DNA of 64,000 bases from NCBI GenBank assembly GCA_001449105.1, contig LNIY01000150.1:1-64000 (forward strand), in the 5' to 3' direction. The translations under genes were made by a program, and so were the position numbers. Shown piece after piece: positions 16,105-24,763 of this stretch. The DNA is from Caulobacter vibrioides (GTDB taxonomy: Bacteria; Pseudomonadota; Alphaproteobacteria; Caulobacterales; Caulobacteraceae). Each line of letters begins with the position of its first letter. The first letter of the stretch is position 1. The notes below the pieces were generated by a model, which had not been told where the DNA came from, did not search any database, and saw nothing but the letters and a program-made list of their open reading frames with translations.

Positions 16105-18930
16105 ATGACGAGGAAGATGGCCCTTCTGGCGGGTCTGCTGGGCTGCATCACGCCAACGATGCTTTACGCCCAGGAAACAGCCCAGCCGACCCAGAGCCCG
16201 CGCCAGTCCGCCCAGCAGGTTCCGTCCGACGCCGATCTCGACACCGAGGTCGAGGGCATCGTCGTCACCGGCCAGCGCCAGTACGGCGCGGTGATCGGCG
16301 ACATCCAGCCGGAAACCACCTTCAACGCCGCCGACGTGCGTTCGCTGGGCGTCAGCTCGGTGACCGAACTTCTGTCGGAGCTGTCGGCCCAGACCACCAG
16401 CGCCAGCGGCGGCGCGCCCGTCGTGCTGCTGAACGGCCGGCGCATCTCAGGGATGGGCGAAATCCGCGACATCCCCACCGAAGCCATCCAGCGCGTCGAG
16501 ATCCTGCCCGAGGAAGTGGCGCTGAAGTACGGCTACTCGGCCGACCAGAAGGTGGTCAACGTCGTGCTGCGCCAGCGCTTCCGCGCCCGCACCGGCGAGA
16601 TCAGCGTCGCGGCCCCCACCGACGGCGGCCAGACCACCGAGCAGATCGACTCCAGCACCCTGCGCCTCAACCGCCAGGGCCGCCTGAACACCGCCTTCAA
16701 GTACGCCCACAGCGACAAGCTGCTGGAAAGCGACCGCGACATCATCTCGCGCTCGGCCAGCAACAACTACGTCGGCGACGTCACGCCCTTCCGCACGCTG
16801 CGTCCGCGCACCGACAGCCTGTCGTTCAACACCGTCTACAACCGCGTGCTGGAGAACGGGATCTCGGCGACCGTCAACGGCAGCCTGTCCTACGACCAGA
16901 GCCAGTCGCTGTCGGGCCTGGCCCGGGCCGAGCTGGACGTTCCGGCCGCCAGCCCGTTCTCGGTGTCGGGCGACGACGAGACGGTCTACCGCTACCTGAC
17001 CGACTTGGGCGCCATGGAGCAGTGGAGCCGTTCGTACAACGCCCACGCCGGCTTCACCCTCGACGGCGCGATGAAGTCGTGGCGCTGGAACCTGACCGGC
17101 AACTACGACCACGACGAAAGCCGCACCAGCACCGACCGTAATCCCGGCATCGACGAGCTGCAGGACCGGCTGGACGCCCTGGACCCCACCTTCGATCCGC
17201 GCGCGGGCCTGCCGACCGGCAGCTTCATCAAGGACCGCGCCAGCTCGACCAACGACACGATCAACACCCAGCTGGTCATGAACGGCGCCCTGACGCGCCT
17301 GCCGGCCGGCGACATCTCGACCAGCGTCAAGCTGGGGGCCGAAGGCGCCTGGGTGGATTCCTGGTCGCGCCGCAGCGGCGTGGAAAGCAGCGTCGACCTG
17401 TCGCGCGGCACCGCCAACGCCCAGGTCAGCTTCGACGTGCCGATCACCAGCCGGAAGAACAACTTCATGGCCAAGGCCGGCGACCTGTCGGCCAACCTGA
17501 ACCTGTCGGTCAACCAGCTGTCGGACTTCGGGACCCTGACCTCGATCGGCTACGGCCTGAACTGGTCGCCGATCAAGCCGGTCAGCTTCATCGTCTCGAT
17601 GAACAACCAGGAAAACGCGCCCAGCATGTCGCAGCTGGGCGGCGCGCAGGTCACCACGCCCGACGTGCAGGTGTTCGACTACGTGCGCGGCGAAAGCGTG
17701 CAGATCATCCGCCTGAGCGGCGGCAATCCCGACCTGAAGGCCGAGGAGAAGAAGGTCCTGCGCTTCGGCGTCACCCTCAAGCCGCCGGTGGTCGAGGGCC
17801 TGTCGATCAACGCCAACTATACCCGTTCGCGCACCGACAATCCGATCTCGTCGTTCCCCAGCGCCACGGCGGCGACCGAGGCGGCCTTCCCCGACCGCTT
17901 CTTCCGCGAGGACCCGACGGTGGACGACCCGGTCGGCCGCCTGATCCGCATCGACGCGCGTCCGGTGAACTTCGCCAAGCGGGAAAGCGACCAGATCCGC
18001 TGGGGCCTGAACTTCAACCGCCAGATCGGCAAGACCCCGCCGCGCCCGACCCCGACGCCCGAGGAGATGCAGCGCTGGCGCGACCGCCAGGGCCAGGGCG
18101 AAGGACGCGGCGAAGGCCGTCGCGGCCAGGACGGCCAGCAGACCCAGACCCAGGGCCAGACCCAGGGCCAGACGACGGCTCAAGCCCAGACGACCGAGGG
18201 GGCCCAGCCTCCGGGCATGGACCTGCTGCAAGGCGCCATGCGCCAGGGCGGCGAGCGTCGCGGCGGCGATCAGCCCGCCGCCGCCGACAACGCCCAGCCG
18301 CCGTCCGACGCCCCGCGCACGGGCGGCGACCAGGGCGGTCCCGGCGGCGGCCCGGGCGGCGTTTTCGGTGGTCCTGGCGGCGGCTTCGGCGGTCGCGGTC
18401 CCGGCGGCGGCTTCGGCGGCCCGCCCCCCGGCTTCGGCGCGGCGCGCCTGCAACTGGGCCTCTTCCACACCGTGCGCCTGCGCGACCGGATCTACATCAC
18501 CGACGGCGGAACCCCGCTCGACCTGCTGGACGGCGACGCCCTGGGCAACAGCGGCGGCTCGCCCCGCCACGAGGTCGAGGCCCAGGCCGGCCTGACCAAG
18601 AACGGCATGGGCATGCGCCTGACGGCCAACTGGCGCAGCGCCACCGAGGTGACCGGGGGCACGACGGGCAGCTCGACCGGCACGCTGAAGTTCTCCGACC
18701 TGACGACGGTGAACCTGCGCCTGTTCGCCAACCTGGGCGCCCGCCGCGAACTGGTGGCCAAGTATCCGGTGCTGCGCGGCACGCGGGTCACCTTCGGCGT
18801 CACCAACCTGTTCGACGAGAAGCAGGAGGTGCGCAACGCCGCCGGCGGCACGCCGATCACCTACCAGGAAGACTATCTCGACCCGCTCGGCCGCAGCGTG
18901 AAGCTGAGCGTGCGCAAGGTGTTCTTCTAG
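16105..18930 (+). CDS. TonB-dependent receptor with a Gln/Gly-rich insertion
   Basis: This 941-residue outer-membrane protein has a signal peptide ending at LYAQ (about residue 23). A plug domain starts at about 50 (EGIVVTGQRQYG), contains VVLLNGRRISGMGEIRDIP, and leads into a barrel. It has no STN domain. Near residues 650-780 the barrel is interrupted by about 130 residues of low-complexity sequence. First comes an Arg/Glu/Gln-rich part with repeated QTQGQTQGQTT, then a Gly/Pro-rich part (GGPGGGPGG, GGFGG repeats). The barrel then resumes and ends in an aromatic residue (VRKVFF). The insertion is probably a surface loop. The gene is divergent from a two-component system that may control it. 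The substrate is unknown, and metal-response control is a guess. Confidence 0.85.
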   Translation: MTRKMALLAGLLGCITPTMLYAQETAQPTQSPRQSAQQVPSDADLDTEVEGIVVTGQRQYGAVIGDIQPETTFNAADVRSLGVSSVTELLSELSAQTTSASGGAPVVLLNGRRISGMGEIRDIPTEAIQRVEILPEEVALKYGYSADQKVVNVVLRQRFRARTGEISVAAPTDGGQTTEQIDSSTLRLNRQGRLNTAFKYAHSDKLLESDRDIISRSASNNYVGDVTPFRTLRPRTDSLSFNTVYNRVLENGISATVNGSLSYDQSQSLSGLARAELDVPAASPFSVSGDDETVYRYLTDLGAMEQWSRSYNAHAGFTLDGAMKSWRWNLTGNYDHDESRTSTDRNPGIDELQDRLDALDPTFDPRAGLPTGSFIKDRASSTNDTINTQLVMNGALTRLPAGDISTSVKLGAEGAWVDSWSRRSGVESSVDLSRGTANAQVSFDVPITSRKNNFMAKAGDLSANLNLSVNQLSDFGTLTSIGYGLNWSPIKPVSFIVSMNNQENAPSMSQLGGAQVTTPDVQVFDYVRGESVQIIRLSGGNPDLKAEEKKVLRFGVTLKPPVVEGLSINANYTRSRTDNPISSFPSATAATEAAFPDRFFREDPTVDDPVGRLIRIDARPVNFAKRESDQIRWGLNFNRQIGKTPPRPTPTPEEMQRWRDRQGQGEGRGEGRRGQDGQQTQTQGQTQGQTTAQAQTTEGAQPPGMDLLQGAMRQGGERRGGDQPAAADNAQPPSDAPRTGGDQGGPGGGPGGVFGGPGGGFGGRGPGGGFGGPPPGFGAARLQLGLFHTVRLRDRIYITDGGTPLDLLDGDALGNSGGSPRHEVEAQAGLTKNGMGMRLTANWRSATEVTGGTTGSSTGTLKFSDLTTVNLRLFANLGARRELVAKYPVLRGTRVTFGVTNLFDEKQEVRNAAGGTPITYQEDYLDPLGRSVKLSVRKVFF

Positions 18931-18952
18931 GGAAAGACGGCCGGGGCGGCCT

Positions 18953-19684
18953 CTACAGCCGCCCCGCCTCGCCCAGCCGGTCCAGCAGCCACATGCGGGC
19001 CGGCGGCAGCGGCCGGTTCAGCGGCCCGAACACGAACTGCGCCAGGAAGTGGCCGGTGATGTCGAGGCCCGCCTTGACGTCGCCTTCGCCTAAGCCTCCC
19101 TGCGACGACAGCAGGAACAGCGGCAAGGGCATCAGCTTGTCGTGATAAGGCGCACCGGCCTTGCGGCTGACGGCCCGGCCGGTGCGCGGGCTGACATAGA
19201 CCAGGTCGTCGACGTCGCCGGTGGCCGCGCATTTCGACAGGTCCAGGCCAAAGCCCAGGTCCTGTAGAAGGCCCGCTTCGTAGCGCACATAGACCGCCGG
19301 CCAGATGTCGGGGATCTCCAGCACCCGGATCAGGGTCTCCAGGGCCAGGAACGCGCCGGGATGCGGCTCGCGCTCGGGCAAGGCGCCGGCGGCGACGGCG
19401 GCGGCCGATTGCAGGCCGGCCAGCGCCAGACGGTCGTCGAACAGCGAGGACGGCCCCTCGCCCATCGGCTCCAGTTGCGCCGAACCCATCTGGTCGGCGA
19501 CCCGGGCGCGATAGCGGGCGATGACCCGCGCGCCGGCCTGCAGGAACGGCTTCATCCGCCGCGAGGCCGCGCCGGCCACGTGGGCGACGAACTTGCCCCG
19601 GTCCTGGGTCAGGAGCTCGACGATGGCGCCGGTCTCGCCGTGCGCCCGCGCCGAAAGCACGAAGGCGTCGTCCTCCCACTCCAT
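18953..19684 (-). CDS. recO: DNA repair protein RecO
   Basis: RecO helps RecF/RecR load RecA onto single-stranded DNA coated with SSB. This protein has 243 residues from the ATG at 19684, where the family begins (MEWEDDAFVLSARAHGETGA). Residues 1-80 form the OB fold (VELLTQDRGKFVAHVAGAAS). The helical C-terminal domain contains RYEAGLLQDLGFGLDLSKCA, the family segment before the usual cysteine cluster. Only one cysteine of that cluster is evident, as in many alphaproteobacterial RecO proteins. In Caulobacter-type genomes recO is linked to the rnc-era region, as here at a distance of 2.2 kb. Confidence 0.93.
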   Translation of the reverse strand: MEWEDDAFVLSARAHGETGAIVELLTQDRGKFVAHVAGAASRRMKPFLQAGARVIARYRARVADQMGSAQLEPMGEGPSSLFDDRLALAGLQSAAAVAAGALPEREPHPGAFLALETLIRVLEIPDIWPAVYVRYEAGLLQDLGFGLDLSKCAATGDVDDLVYVSPRTGRAVSRKAGAPYHDKLMPLPLFLLSSQGGLGEGDVKAGLDITGHFLAQFVFGPLNRPLPPARMWLLDRLGEAGRL

Positions 19685-19868
19685 CATCGGACGCTCTCCG
19701 GACGGGGCGTGGGGATCGGCGCTACGGGTCGCATCAGGGGCATGAGTCGTGCATACGCCGCTCCGGCGGCGACGGCAAAACCCACGACGCGCGATGGGCG
19801 AGCCAATAGCCGTTGCACCCTCCATGGTCGAGGCGCTAAGCAGGTCGCCTAGAGCCGGGGGGCCCTCC

Positions 19869-20861
19869 ATGACCGATGAATCGCTGATCGCTTCGCACGT
19901 CTACAGCCGCAAGCTGGACAAGCCGAAGAACGTCTGGCCGGCCATACTTGTCACCGCCCTGGTCGGGGTGGCGATCATCGCCGCCTACAGCTTGGCGCAG
20001 ATGCGCGGCGCCAGCCGGGTGTTCGATCCCTCGGAGCTGCTCAACAGCCGCTTCCTGTTCTCGCTGGTGCCCTGCGGCGTGCTGGCCGTGGTCCTGTGGG
20101 GCGGCCTCTATTTCGGCTATGTCCGCTCGCGCAACGCCTCGATGGGACCGGCCAGCTTCAACGTCATCGCCATCGCGATCTTCGCGACCTCGGTGCTGGC
20201 GCCGATGTCGGTGCACGGCGTCTGGTACGTCGAAAAGCAGATCGCGCTGGGCAAGGCCCGCAAGGCCTGGGACGCCGAGCCCGAGCTGAAGGCCGAACTG
20301 GCCGCGATCGCCGCCGCCGACCGGGCGGCCGACGCCGCCGCCATCGCGGCGCTGAAGCCGCACTACGAGGCCACCGAGCGGATGCTGGTGATCTCGCCGA
20401 TCACCATCGCCTCGCAGGCCGACGTCCGCACCGCCAGCGACCGCCTGCGCAAGACCCTGGACCTGATGGCCCAGACCGAAAGCGAAGACGCCACCCGCCA
20501 GGCCGGCACGAAGGCCGCCATCGACGCGGCCATCCGCAAGGCCGACGCCCCGCCGCTGGTCCGCGATCACATCTACGCCCGCCTGGCCGCCGACGAACGC
20601 GCCGCGGCGGCGGCCGGCAACGTCCGCGACGACCTGCGCCGCAGCACCTACGAGGAAACCCTGGCCGCCCTGGACGTGCTGACCGCGGCGCGCGGCCTGT
20701 GGAAGTCGGACGGCGAGAAGCTGTTCTTCGCCCGCCAGTCCGATATCGACGAGCTCGAGTCGCACCTGCGCAATGCCAAGCTCACCCGCTACGACCTGCA
20801 CCACCAGCCGGCCGAGCGCCTGCCGGCCCAGAGCTGGGCCAGGCCGCCGAAGGGCGTTTGA
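19869..20861 (+). CDS. Membrane protein of unknown function
   Basis: This 330-residue protein begins MTDESLIASHVYSRKLDKPK. It has three hydrophobic segments near residues 25-45, 58-80 and 95-115. The rest is a long, charged, mostly helical soluble domain (Ala/Asp/Lys/Arg-rich, about residues 125-300) that could form a coiled coil. I do not recognise a family. The gene lies on the opposite strand to recO, with about 185 bases between their starts, so both promoters may share that space. Confidence 0.7.
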   Translation: MTDESLIASHVYSRKLDKPKNVWPAILVTALVGVAIIAAYSLAQMRGASRVFDPSELLNSRFLFSLVPCGVLAVVLWGGLYFGYVRSRNASMGPASFNVIAIAIFATSVLAPMSVHGVWYVEKQIALGKARKAWDAEPELKAELAAIAAADRAADAAAIAALKPHYEATERMLVISPITIASQADVRTASDRLRKTLDLMAQTESEDATRQAGTKAAIDAAIRKADAPPLVRDHIYARLAADERAAAAAGNVRDDLRRSTYEETLAALDVLTAARGLWKSDGEKLFFARQSDIDELESHLRNAKLTRYDLHHQPAERLPAQSWARPPKGV

Positions 20862-20910
20862 GGCCCCGGGAAACGCTTTAACCCGTATCTACATCCAAGG
20901 TTCGAGCGTG

Positions 20911-21007
20911 GTCCTCGTCCTTCGACAAGCTCAGGATGAGGACCATTTACAGGCTCGGATCGTAGAAAAACCTCATCCTGAGCCTGTCGAAGGACGAGGT
21001 TTTCGTC
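20911..21007. repeat. Inverted pair of family C repeats
   Basis: CCTCGTCCTTCGACAAGCTC-AGGATGAGG and its inverse face each other across about 30 bases. The pair can form a hairpin of nearly 30 bp. It lies between the membrane protein gene and the end of the nat gene, and could act as a bidirectional transcript end. Confidence 0.8.
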
Positions 21008-21031
21008 TCAGATATTGAATGTCGATCCAAC

Positions 21032-21886
21032 CTAGGCCGGCGTTCCCCAGGCCACGACCTTCTCCAGAACCGGGCGCCAGTCGGCTTCGACCGGCAGGCC
21101 GATGACGTCGCGCAGCACCGCTTCCAGCTCATCGACCGACAGGTCGCGCTGCTCGACCAGCGCGCCGGCGGCGTCGCGGTGGGTCAGGCGGTCGTTCTTC
21201 AGGGCGTAGCGCGCGGTCGGCGTCGTGCGGCCCACCGTCATGCTCCAGGTGAAGTGCGAGCTGGGATGGGTGTAGGTGAAGAAGTTGGCCTGCTCGTAGT
21301 CCACCGCCGCCCAGGCGCCCCGGGCCACCTGGTAGAGCGGCGCCCAGCGGCCCGACAGATCGGCCTGAACCTGGCGCTCGGCCACGCCGTCCTGCGAGGC
21401 GTCGACGATGCGGAAAGCGCCGTTGGGGCTGGCCTGGTCGCCGTCGGCGAACAGCCGCAGCGGCGCGGTCAGCACGCAGCCGCCGAAGCCGGCGTCCGCC
21501 AGCCAGGTCTCGCCGCCGATCGTAACGCCCAGCACCTGGTGCGAGCGCGGACGCGGCGGCGCGCCTTCCGGCGCCATCCACAGCACCCGCGCCATCAGAC
21601 CCTCGACCTGGAAGCCCAGGGCGACCAGCACGCGCCTGAGCAGGCTGTTCTGCTCGTAGCAGTAGCCGCCCCGGCCGGCCGTGATCAGCTTGGCGTCTAC
21701 ATCGGCCGGCGCGATGCTGATCCCGCGCCCCAGCAGCACGTCGAGGTTCTCGAACGGGATCGCGTCGGGGTGCTTCTGGCAGATCGCCTTCAGCACGCCG
21801 AGCGTCGGGTCGCGCGGGCCGTCGTAACCGATCCGCGCGAAGTAGGCGTCCAGATCGACGGCCTGCGCGACCGGCGCGTCAAACAT
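21032..21886 (-). CDS. nat: Arylamine N-acetyltransferase
   Basis: NAT enzymes move an acetyl group from acetyl-CoA to arylamines and hydrazines. The protein has 284 residues, the usual length. The catalytic triad is visible: C76 in RGGYCYEQN, H116 in RSHQVL and D131 in WLADAGFGG. The N-terminus (VDLDAYFARIGYDG) is typical. It overlaps the end of era by eight bases and is probably the last gene of the lepB-rnc-era transcript. The natural substrate is unknown. Confidence 0.93.
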   Translation of the reverse strand: MFDAPVAQAVDLDAYFARIGYDGPRDPTLGVLKAICQKHPDAIPFENLDVLLGRGISIAPADVDAKLITAGRGGYCYEQNSLLRRVLVALGFQVEGLMARVLWMAPEGAPPRPRSHQVLGVTIGGETWLADAGFGGCVLTAPLRLFADGDQASPNGAFRIVDASQDGVAERQVQADLSGRWAPLYQVARGAWAAVDYEQANFFTYTHPSSHFTWSMTVGRTTPTARYALKNDRLTHRDAAGALVEQRDLSVDELEAVLRDVIGLPVEADWRPVLEKVVAWGTPA

Positions 21887-22829
21887 CGAAATCGAGGCCC
21901 ATGTCGCTGAACAGGCCGCGTTCCTCGGCCCAGTTCTCCTTGACCTTCACGTGCAGGAACAGGTGCACCTTGCGGTCCAGGATGTCCTGCAGCTCCTCGC
22001 GCGAGGCCTGGCCGATCCACTTCAGCACCTGGCCGCCCTTGCCCAGTACGATGGCGCGCTGGCCCTCGCGCTCGACATAGATGGTCTGCTCGATGCGGGC
22101 GCTGCCGTCGGCGCGTTCCTCGAACGAGGTGGTCTCCACCGAGGCCGCGTAGGGCAGCTCCTCGTGGACGCGCAGATAGATCTTCTCGCGCGTGATCTCG
22201 GCGGCCAGCAGGCGGGCCGGCAGGTCGGCCGTCTGGTCTTCCGGATAGAGCCAGGGGCTCTCGGGCATCATCGAGGCCAGCTTGGCGGTCAGGTCGTCGA
22301 CGCCCGCGCCGGTCTCGGCGCTGATCATGAAGACGTCGGTGTAGACGCCGGTGTCGAAGAAGTCCTTTGCCACGGCCAGCAGCGTGTCGCGCTTGATGCC
22401 GTCGATCTTGTTGAGCGCCAGGATCACCTTGCGGCCGCTCTCCTTGAGCGCCTCGATGATGGTCTGGACGTCCTGCACGGCGCGGTGCTCGGCCGGGGTG
22501 GCGTTGCGGGCGCGGTCGGCCAGTTCGGCCTGCACGTCGACGAGGTGGACGGTGACTTCGGCTTCTTCCGAGCCGGCCCAGGCCGAGCGGACCATGGCGC
22601 GGTCCAGGCGACGGCGCGGGCTGAAGATCCCGGGGGTGTCGACGAGGACGATCTGGGTGTCGCCGGCCAGGGCGACGCCGCGCACGGGGAAGCGGGTCGT
22701 CTGCACCTTCTGGGTGACGATCGAGACCTTGGCCCCGACCATGCGGTTGACCAGGGTGGACTTGCCGGCGTTCGGCGCGCCGATGATGGCGGCGAACCCG
22801 GCGCGGGTGTTGGAGGTGTTTTCAGTCAT
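21879..22829 (-). CDS. era: GTPase Era
   Basis: Era is a GTP-binding factor that joins the 16S rRNA 3' end during 30S assembly. The ATG at 22829 gives 316 residues. The G1 loop is GAPNAGKST, G3 is DTPGIFSP, G4 is NKID, and a G5 (ISAETG) follows. The KH RNA-binding domain occupies the last 100 residues (GKGGQVLKWIG). Era usually follows rnc closely, but here 153 bases separate them, filled by an inverted pair of repeats. Confidence 0.96.
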   Translation of the reverse strand: MTENTSNTRAGFAAIIGAPNAGKSTLVNRMVGAKVSIVTQKVQTTRFPVRGVALAGDTQIVLVDTPGIFSPRRRLDRAMVRSAWAGSEEAEVTVHLVDVQAELADRARNATPAEHRAVQDVQTIIEALKESGRKVILALNKIDGIKRDTLLAVAKDFFDTGVYTDVFMISAETGAGVDDLTAKLASMMPESPWLYPEDQTADLPARLLAAEITREKIYLRVHEELPYAASVETTSFEERADGSARIEQTIYVEREGQRAIVLGKGGQVLKWIGQASREELQDILDRKVHLFLHVKVKENWAEERGLFSDMGLDFDV

Positions 22830-22862
22830 TGGGCGTGCGTGTAGCACAGCAGCGCCCAAAAT

Positions 22863-22906
22863 CCTCCCCCTGAAGGGGGAGGTGTCGCCATAGGCGACGG
22901 AGGGGG
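22863..22906. repeat. REP-like bipartite palindrome (family A), forward copy
   Basis: The palindrome CCTCCCCCTGAAGGGGGAGG is followed by TGTCGCCATAGGCGACGGAG and GGGG. It is 44 bp long and lies in the rnc-era gap, facing the inverse copy at 22934-22977. Confidence 0.75.
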
Positions 22907-22933
22907 AAATACCTTCCGCCTCAGCAGCCTCTT

Positions 22934-22977
22934 CCCCCTCCGACCGCTTCGCGGCCACCTCCCCCTTCAGGGGGAGG
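22934..22977. repeat. REP-like bipartite palindrome (family A), inverted copy
   Basis: The inverse of the preceding 44-bp element, with a different variable arm (ACCGCTTCGCGG). The two copies are 27 bases apart and could pair with each other in the rnc-era mRNA. Confidence 0.75.
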
Positions 22978-22982
22978 ATCTT

Positions 22983-23690
22983 TCAATCGCCTTGCACCCG
23001 CTCCAGAAGCGCCTTGGCGGCGGCCTTCTCGGCCTCCTGCCGGGACTTTCCCTTGGCGATGGCCGGATCGACGTCCTTGACGCTGACCTCGACGGTGAAC
23101 ACCGGGGCGTGGTCGGGGCCGGTGCGGTCGAGCACGCGGTAGGTCGGCAGCGGCCGGGCCTTGCTCTGCGCCCACTCCTGCAGCGCGGTCTTGGGGTCGC
23201 GCGGACGCCCCTGCCCGGCCCGTTCGAACTCTTCGGACCACAGGTCGAGGAAGACCTTGCGGGCCAGCTCCAGCCCGCCGTCCTGATAGAGAGCGGCCAT
23301 CAAGGCCTCGCAGGCGCCGGCCAGGATCGATTCCGTCTCGCGGCCGCCGATCTTGCTCGACGAGGCCGACAGGCGCAGGGCGGGACCCAGTTCGGCGCCC
23401 TTGGCCACGCGGGCGCAGGTCTCGCGGCTGACCAGGGCGTTGAGGCGGGGAGCCAGCTCGCCCTCCTTGGCCTTGGGGAAACGCTCGGCCAGGGCCTCGG
23501 CGGCCAGGAGCCCCAGCACCCGGTCGCCGATGAACTCCAGCACCTCGTTGTCGCGCACCTTGGCCTTGGCGCCGTCGCCGACGCTGGCGTGGGTCAGCGC
23601 CTGCTCGAGCAGTTCCCGATCCTCGAACCGATGACCGATCCGGCGCTCCAGGTCGCCGACGGCGGCGACCCGTCTGTCCTTCACGGCCAT
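22983..23690 (-). CDS. rnc: Ribonuclease III
   Basis: RNase III cleaves double-stranded RNA, including rRNA precursors. The protein has 235 residues. The catalytic signature [13 protein letters not shown] lies at about 48-60, with the second acidic cluster [18 protein letters not shown] near 122-139. The dsRNA-binding domain is C-terminal ([13 protein letters not shown] to KAAAKALLE). It starts four bases after lepB ends, so it is in the lepB-rnc-era operon. An inverted repeat pair lies just past the stop codon. Confidence 0.96.
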   Translation of the reverse strand: MAVKDRRVAAVGDLERRIGHRFEDRELLEQALTHASVGDGAKAKVRDNEVLEFIGDRVLGLLAAEALAERFPKAKEGELAPRLNALVSRETCARVAKGAELGPALRLSASSSKIGGRETESILAGACEALMAALYQDGGLELARKVFLDLWSEEFERAGQGRPRDPKTALQEWAQSKARPLPTYRVLDRTGPDHAPVFTVEVSVKDVDPAIAKGKSRQEAEKAAAKALLERVQGD

Positions 23691-23694
23691 GGTG

Positions 23695-24552
23695 TTACTT
23701 CAGCACGCGGAAGAAGCGGCTCGGACGGGCGTCCATGAACCAGGTCCAGGGCTTGAACAGGTGCGCGTCGGCGTTCCACGACAGCAGGATGATCTGCGCC
23801 TTGCCGACCAGGTTCTCGGCCGGGACGAAGCCCACGCCGATGGCGTCGCCGGTGTACTGGTCGTTCTCGTAGTTCCACTTGCAGGTCCCCGCGTCCGTCT
23901 TGAACGGCGAGATGCCCGGGTTGAAGCGGCTGTCGGCCGAGTTGTCGCGGTTGTCGCCCATGAAGAAGTAGCAGCCTTGCGGCACTTCATAGACGCCGGT
24001 GTTGTCGCCCTGCGTGTCCGGGCCCGCGTCGGCCTGGGTCAGATAGGTGCGGCCCTCGGGCGTGGTTTCCTGGATGCGCTTCATCGGTTGGGTGAAGCCG
24101 TAGCCGCTGTCGACCAGCACGTCGGCCTGCTCCTGGCGCTTGACGGCCTGGCCGTTGATGTAGAGCGCGCCGCCGCGGACCTGGACCTTGTCGCCGGGCA
24201 GGCCGACCAGACGCTTGATGTAGTCGACGTGGCCGTCGCGCGGCAGCTTGAAGACTATGATGTCGCCCCGCTTGGGCGCCGAGCCCAGGATGCGGCCCTT
24301 GAACAGCGGCGGGCTGAACGGGATCGAGTGCTTCGAATAGCCGTACGAGAACTTCGAGACGATGATGTAGTCGCCTTGATAGAGATTGGGCTCCATCGAG
24401 GCCGACGGGATCGTGAACGGCTGGAACAGCAGCACCCGCAGCACCAGGGCGATGCCCAGGGCATAGGCCACGGTCTTGATGATCTCGATGAATTCGTTGA
24501 CGGCGCCGCCCTTTTCTTCTTCGGGGGGCGTGGTCTCGACGGCTTCGGTCAT
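23695..24552 (-). CDS. lepB: Signal peptidase I
   Basis: LepB removes signal peptides from exported proteins at the periplasmic face of the inner membrane. The protein has 285 residues and one main membrane segment at about 22-45. The nucleophile is S52 in PSASMEP, and the general base is K113 in [11 protein letters not shown]. The box E motif [11 protein letters not shown] is present near 212-222. It begins the lepB-rnc-era transcript. In related genomes acpS lies directly upstream, but here two accessory genes separate them. Confidence 0.95.
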   Translation of the reverse strand: MTEAVETTPPEEEKGGAVNEFIEIIKTVAYALGIALVLRVLLFQPFTIPSASMEPNLYQGDYIIVSKFSYGYSKHSIPFSPPLFKGRILGSAPKRGDIIVFKLPRDGHVDYIKRLVGLPGDKVQVRGGALYINGQAVKRQEQADVLVDSGYGFTQPMKRIQETTPEGRTYLTQADAGPDTQGDNTGVYEVPQGCYFFMGDNRDNSADSRFNPGISPFKTDAGTCKWNYENDQYTGDAIGVGFVPAENLVGKAQIILLSWNADAHLFKPWTWFMDARPSRFFRVLK

Positions 24553-24763
24553 GCGCGCGGGGCTCTTTGCGAATGGGGGTCGGGCGAGCCCGACAGGTCT
24601 TGCTAGACGCGGTTGTCGCCGCGGGCAAGCACCGCCGGCGATAGTGACGCTTCATGGCGCCCGTTTGGCGCCGCGCCGCGGGCTCGCCTTAAAGATTATT
24701 CATTGGCCGCGCGGTTTGGCGAATGATGTTCTCCCCGGCGCTGTCTATTCCGGGACCTCGCCG

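Noticed and set aside
18130-18430. A CRISPR array or tandem-repeat RNA in the repeated CAGACCCAGGGC / GGCGGC stretch
   Set aside because: The repeats are in frame within the TonB receptor and code for Gln/Gly-rich protein. There are no regular spacers.
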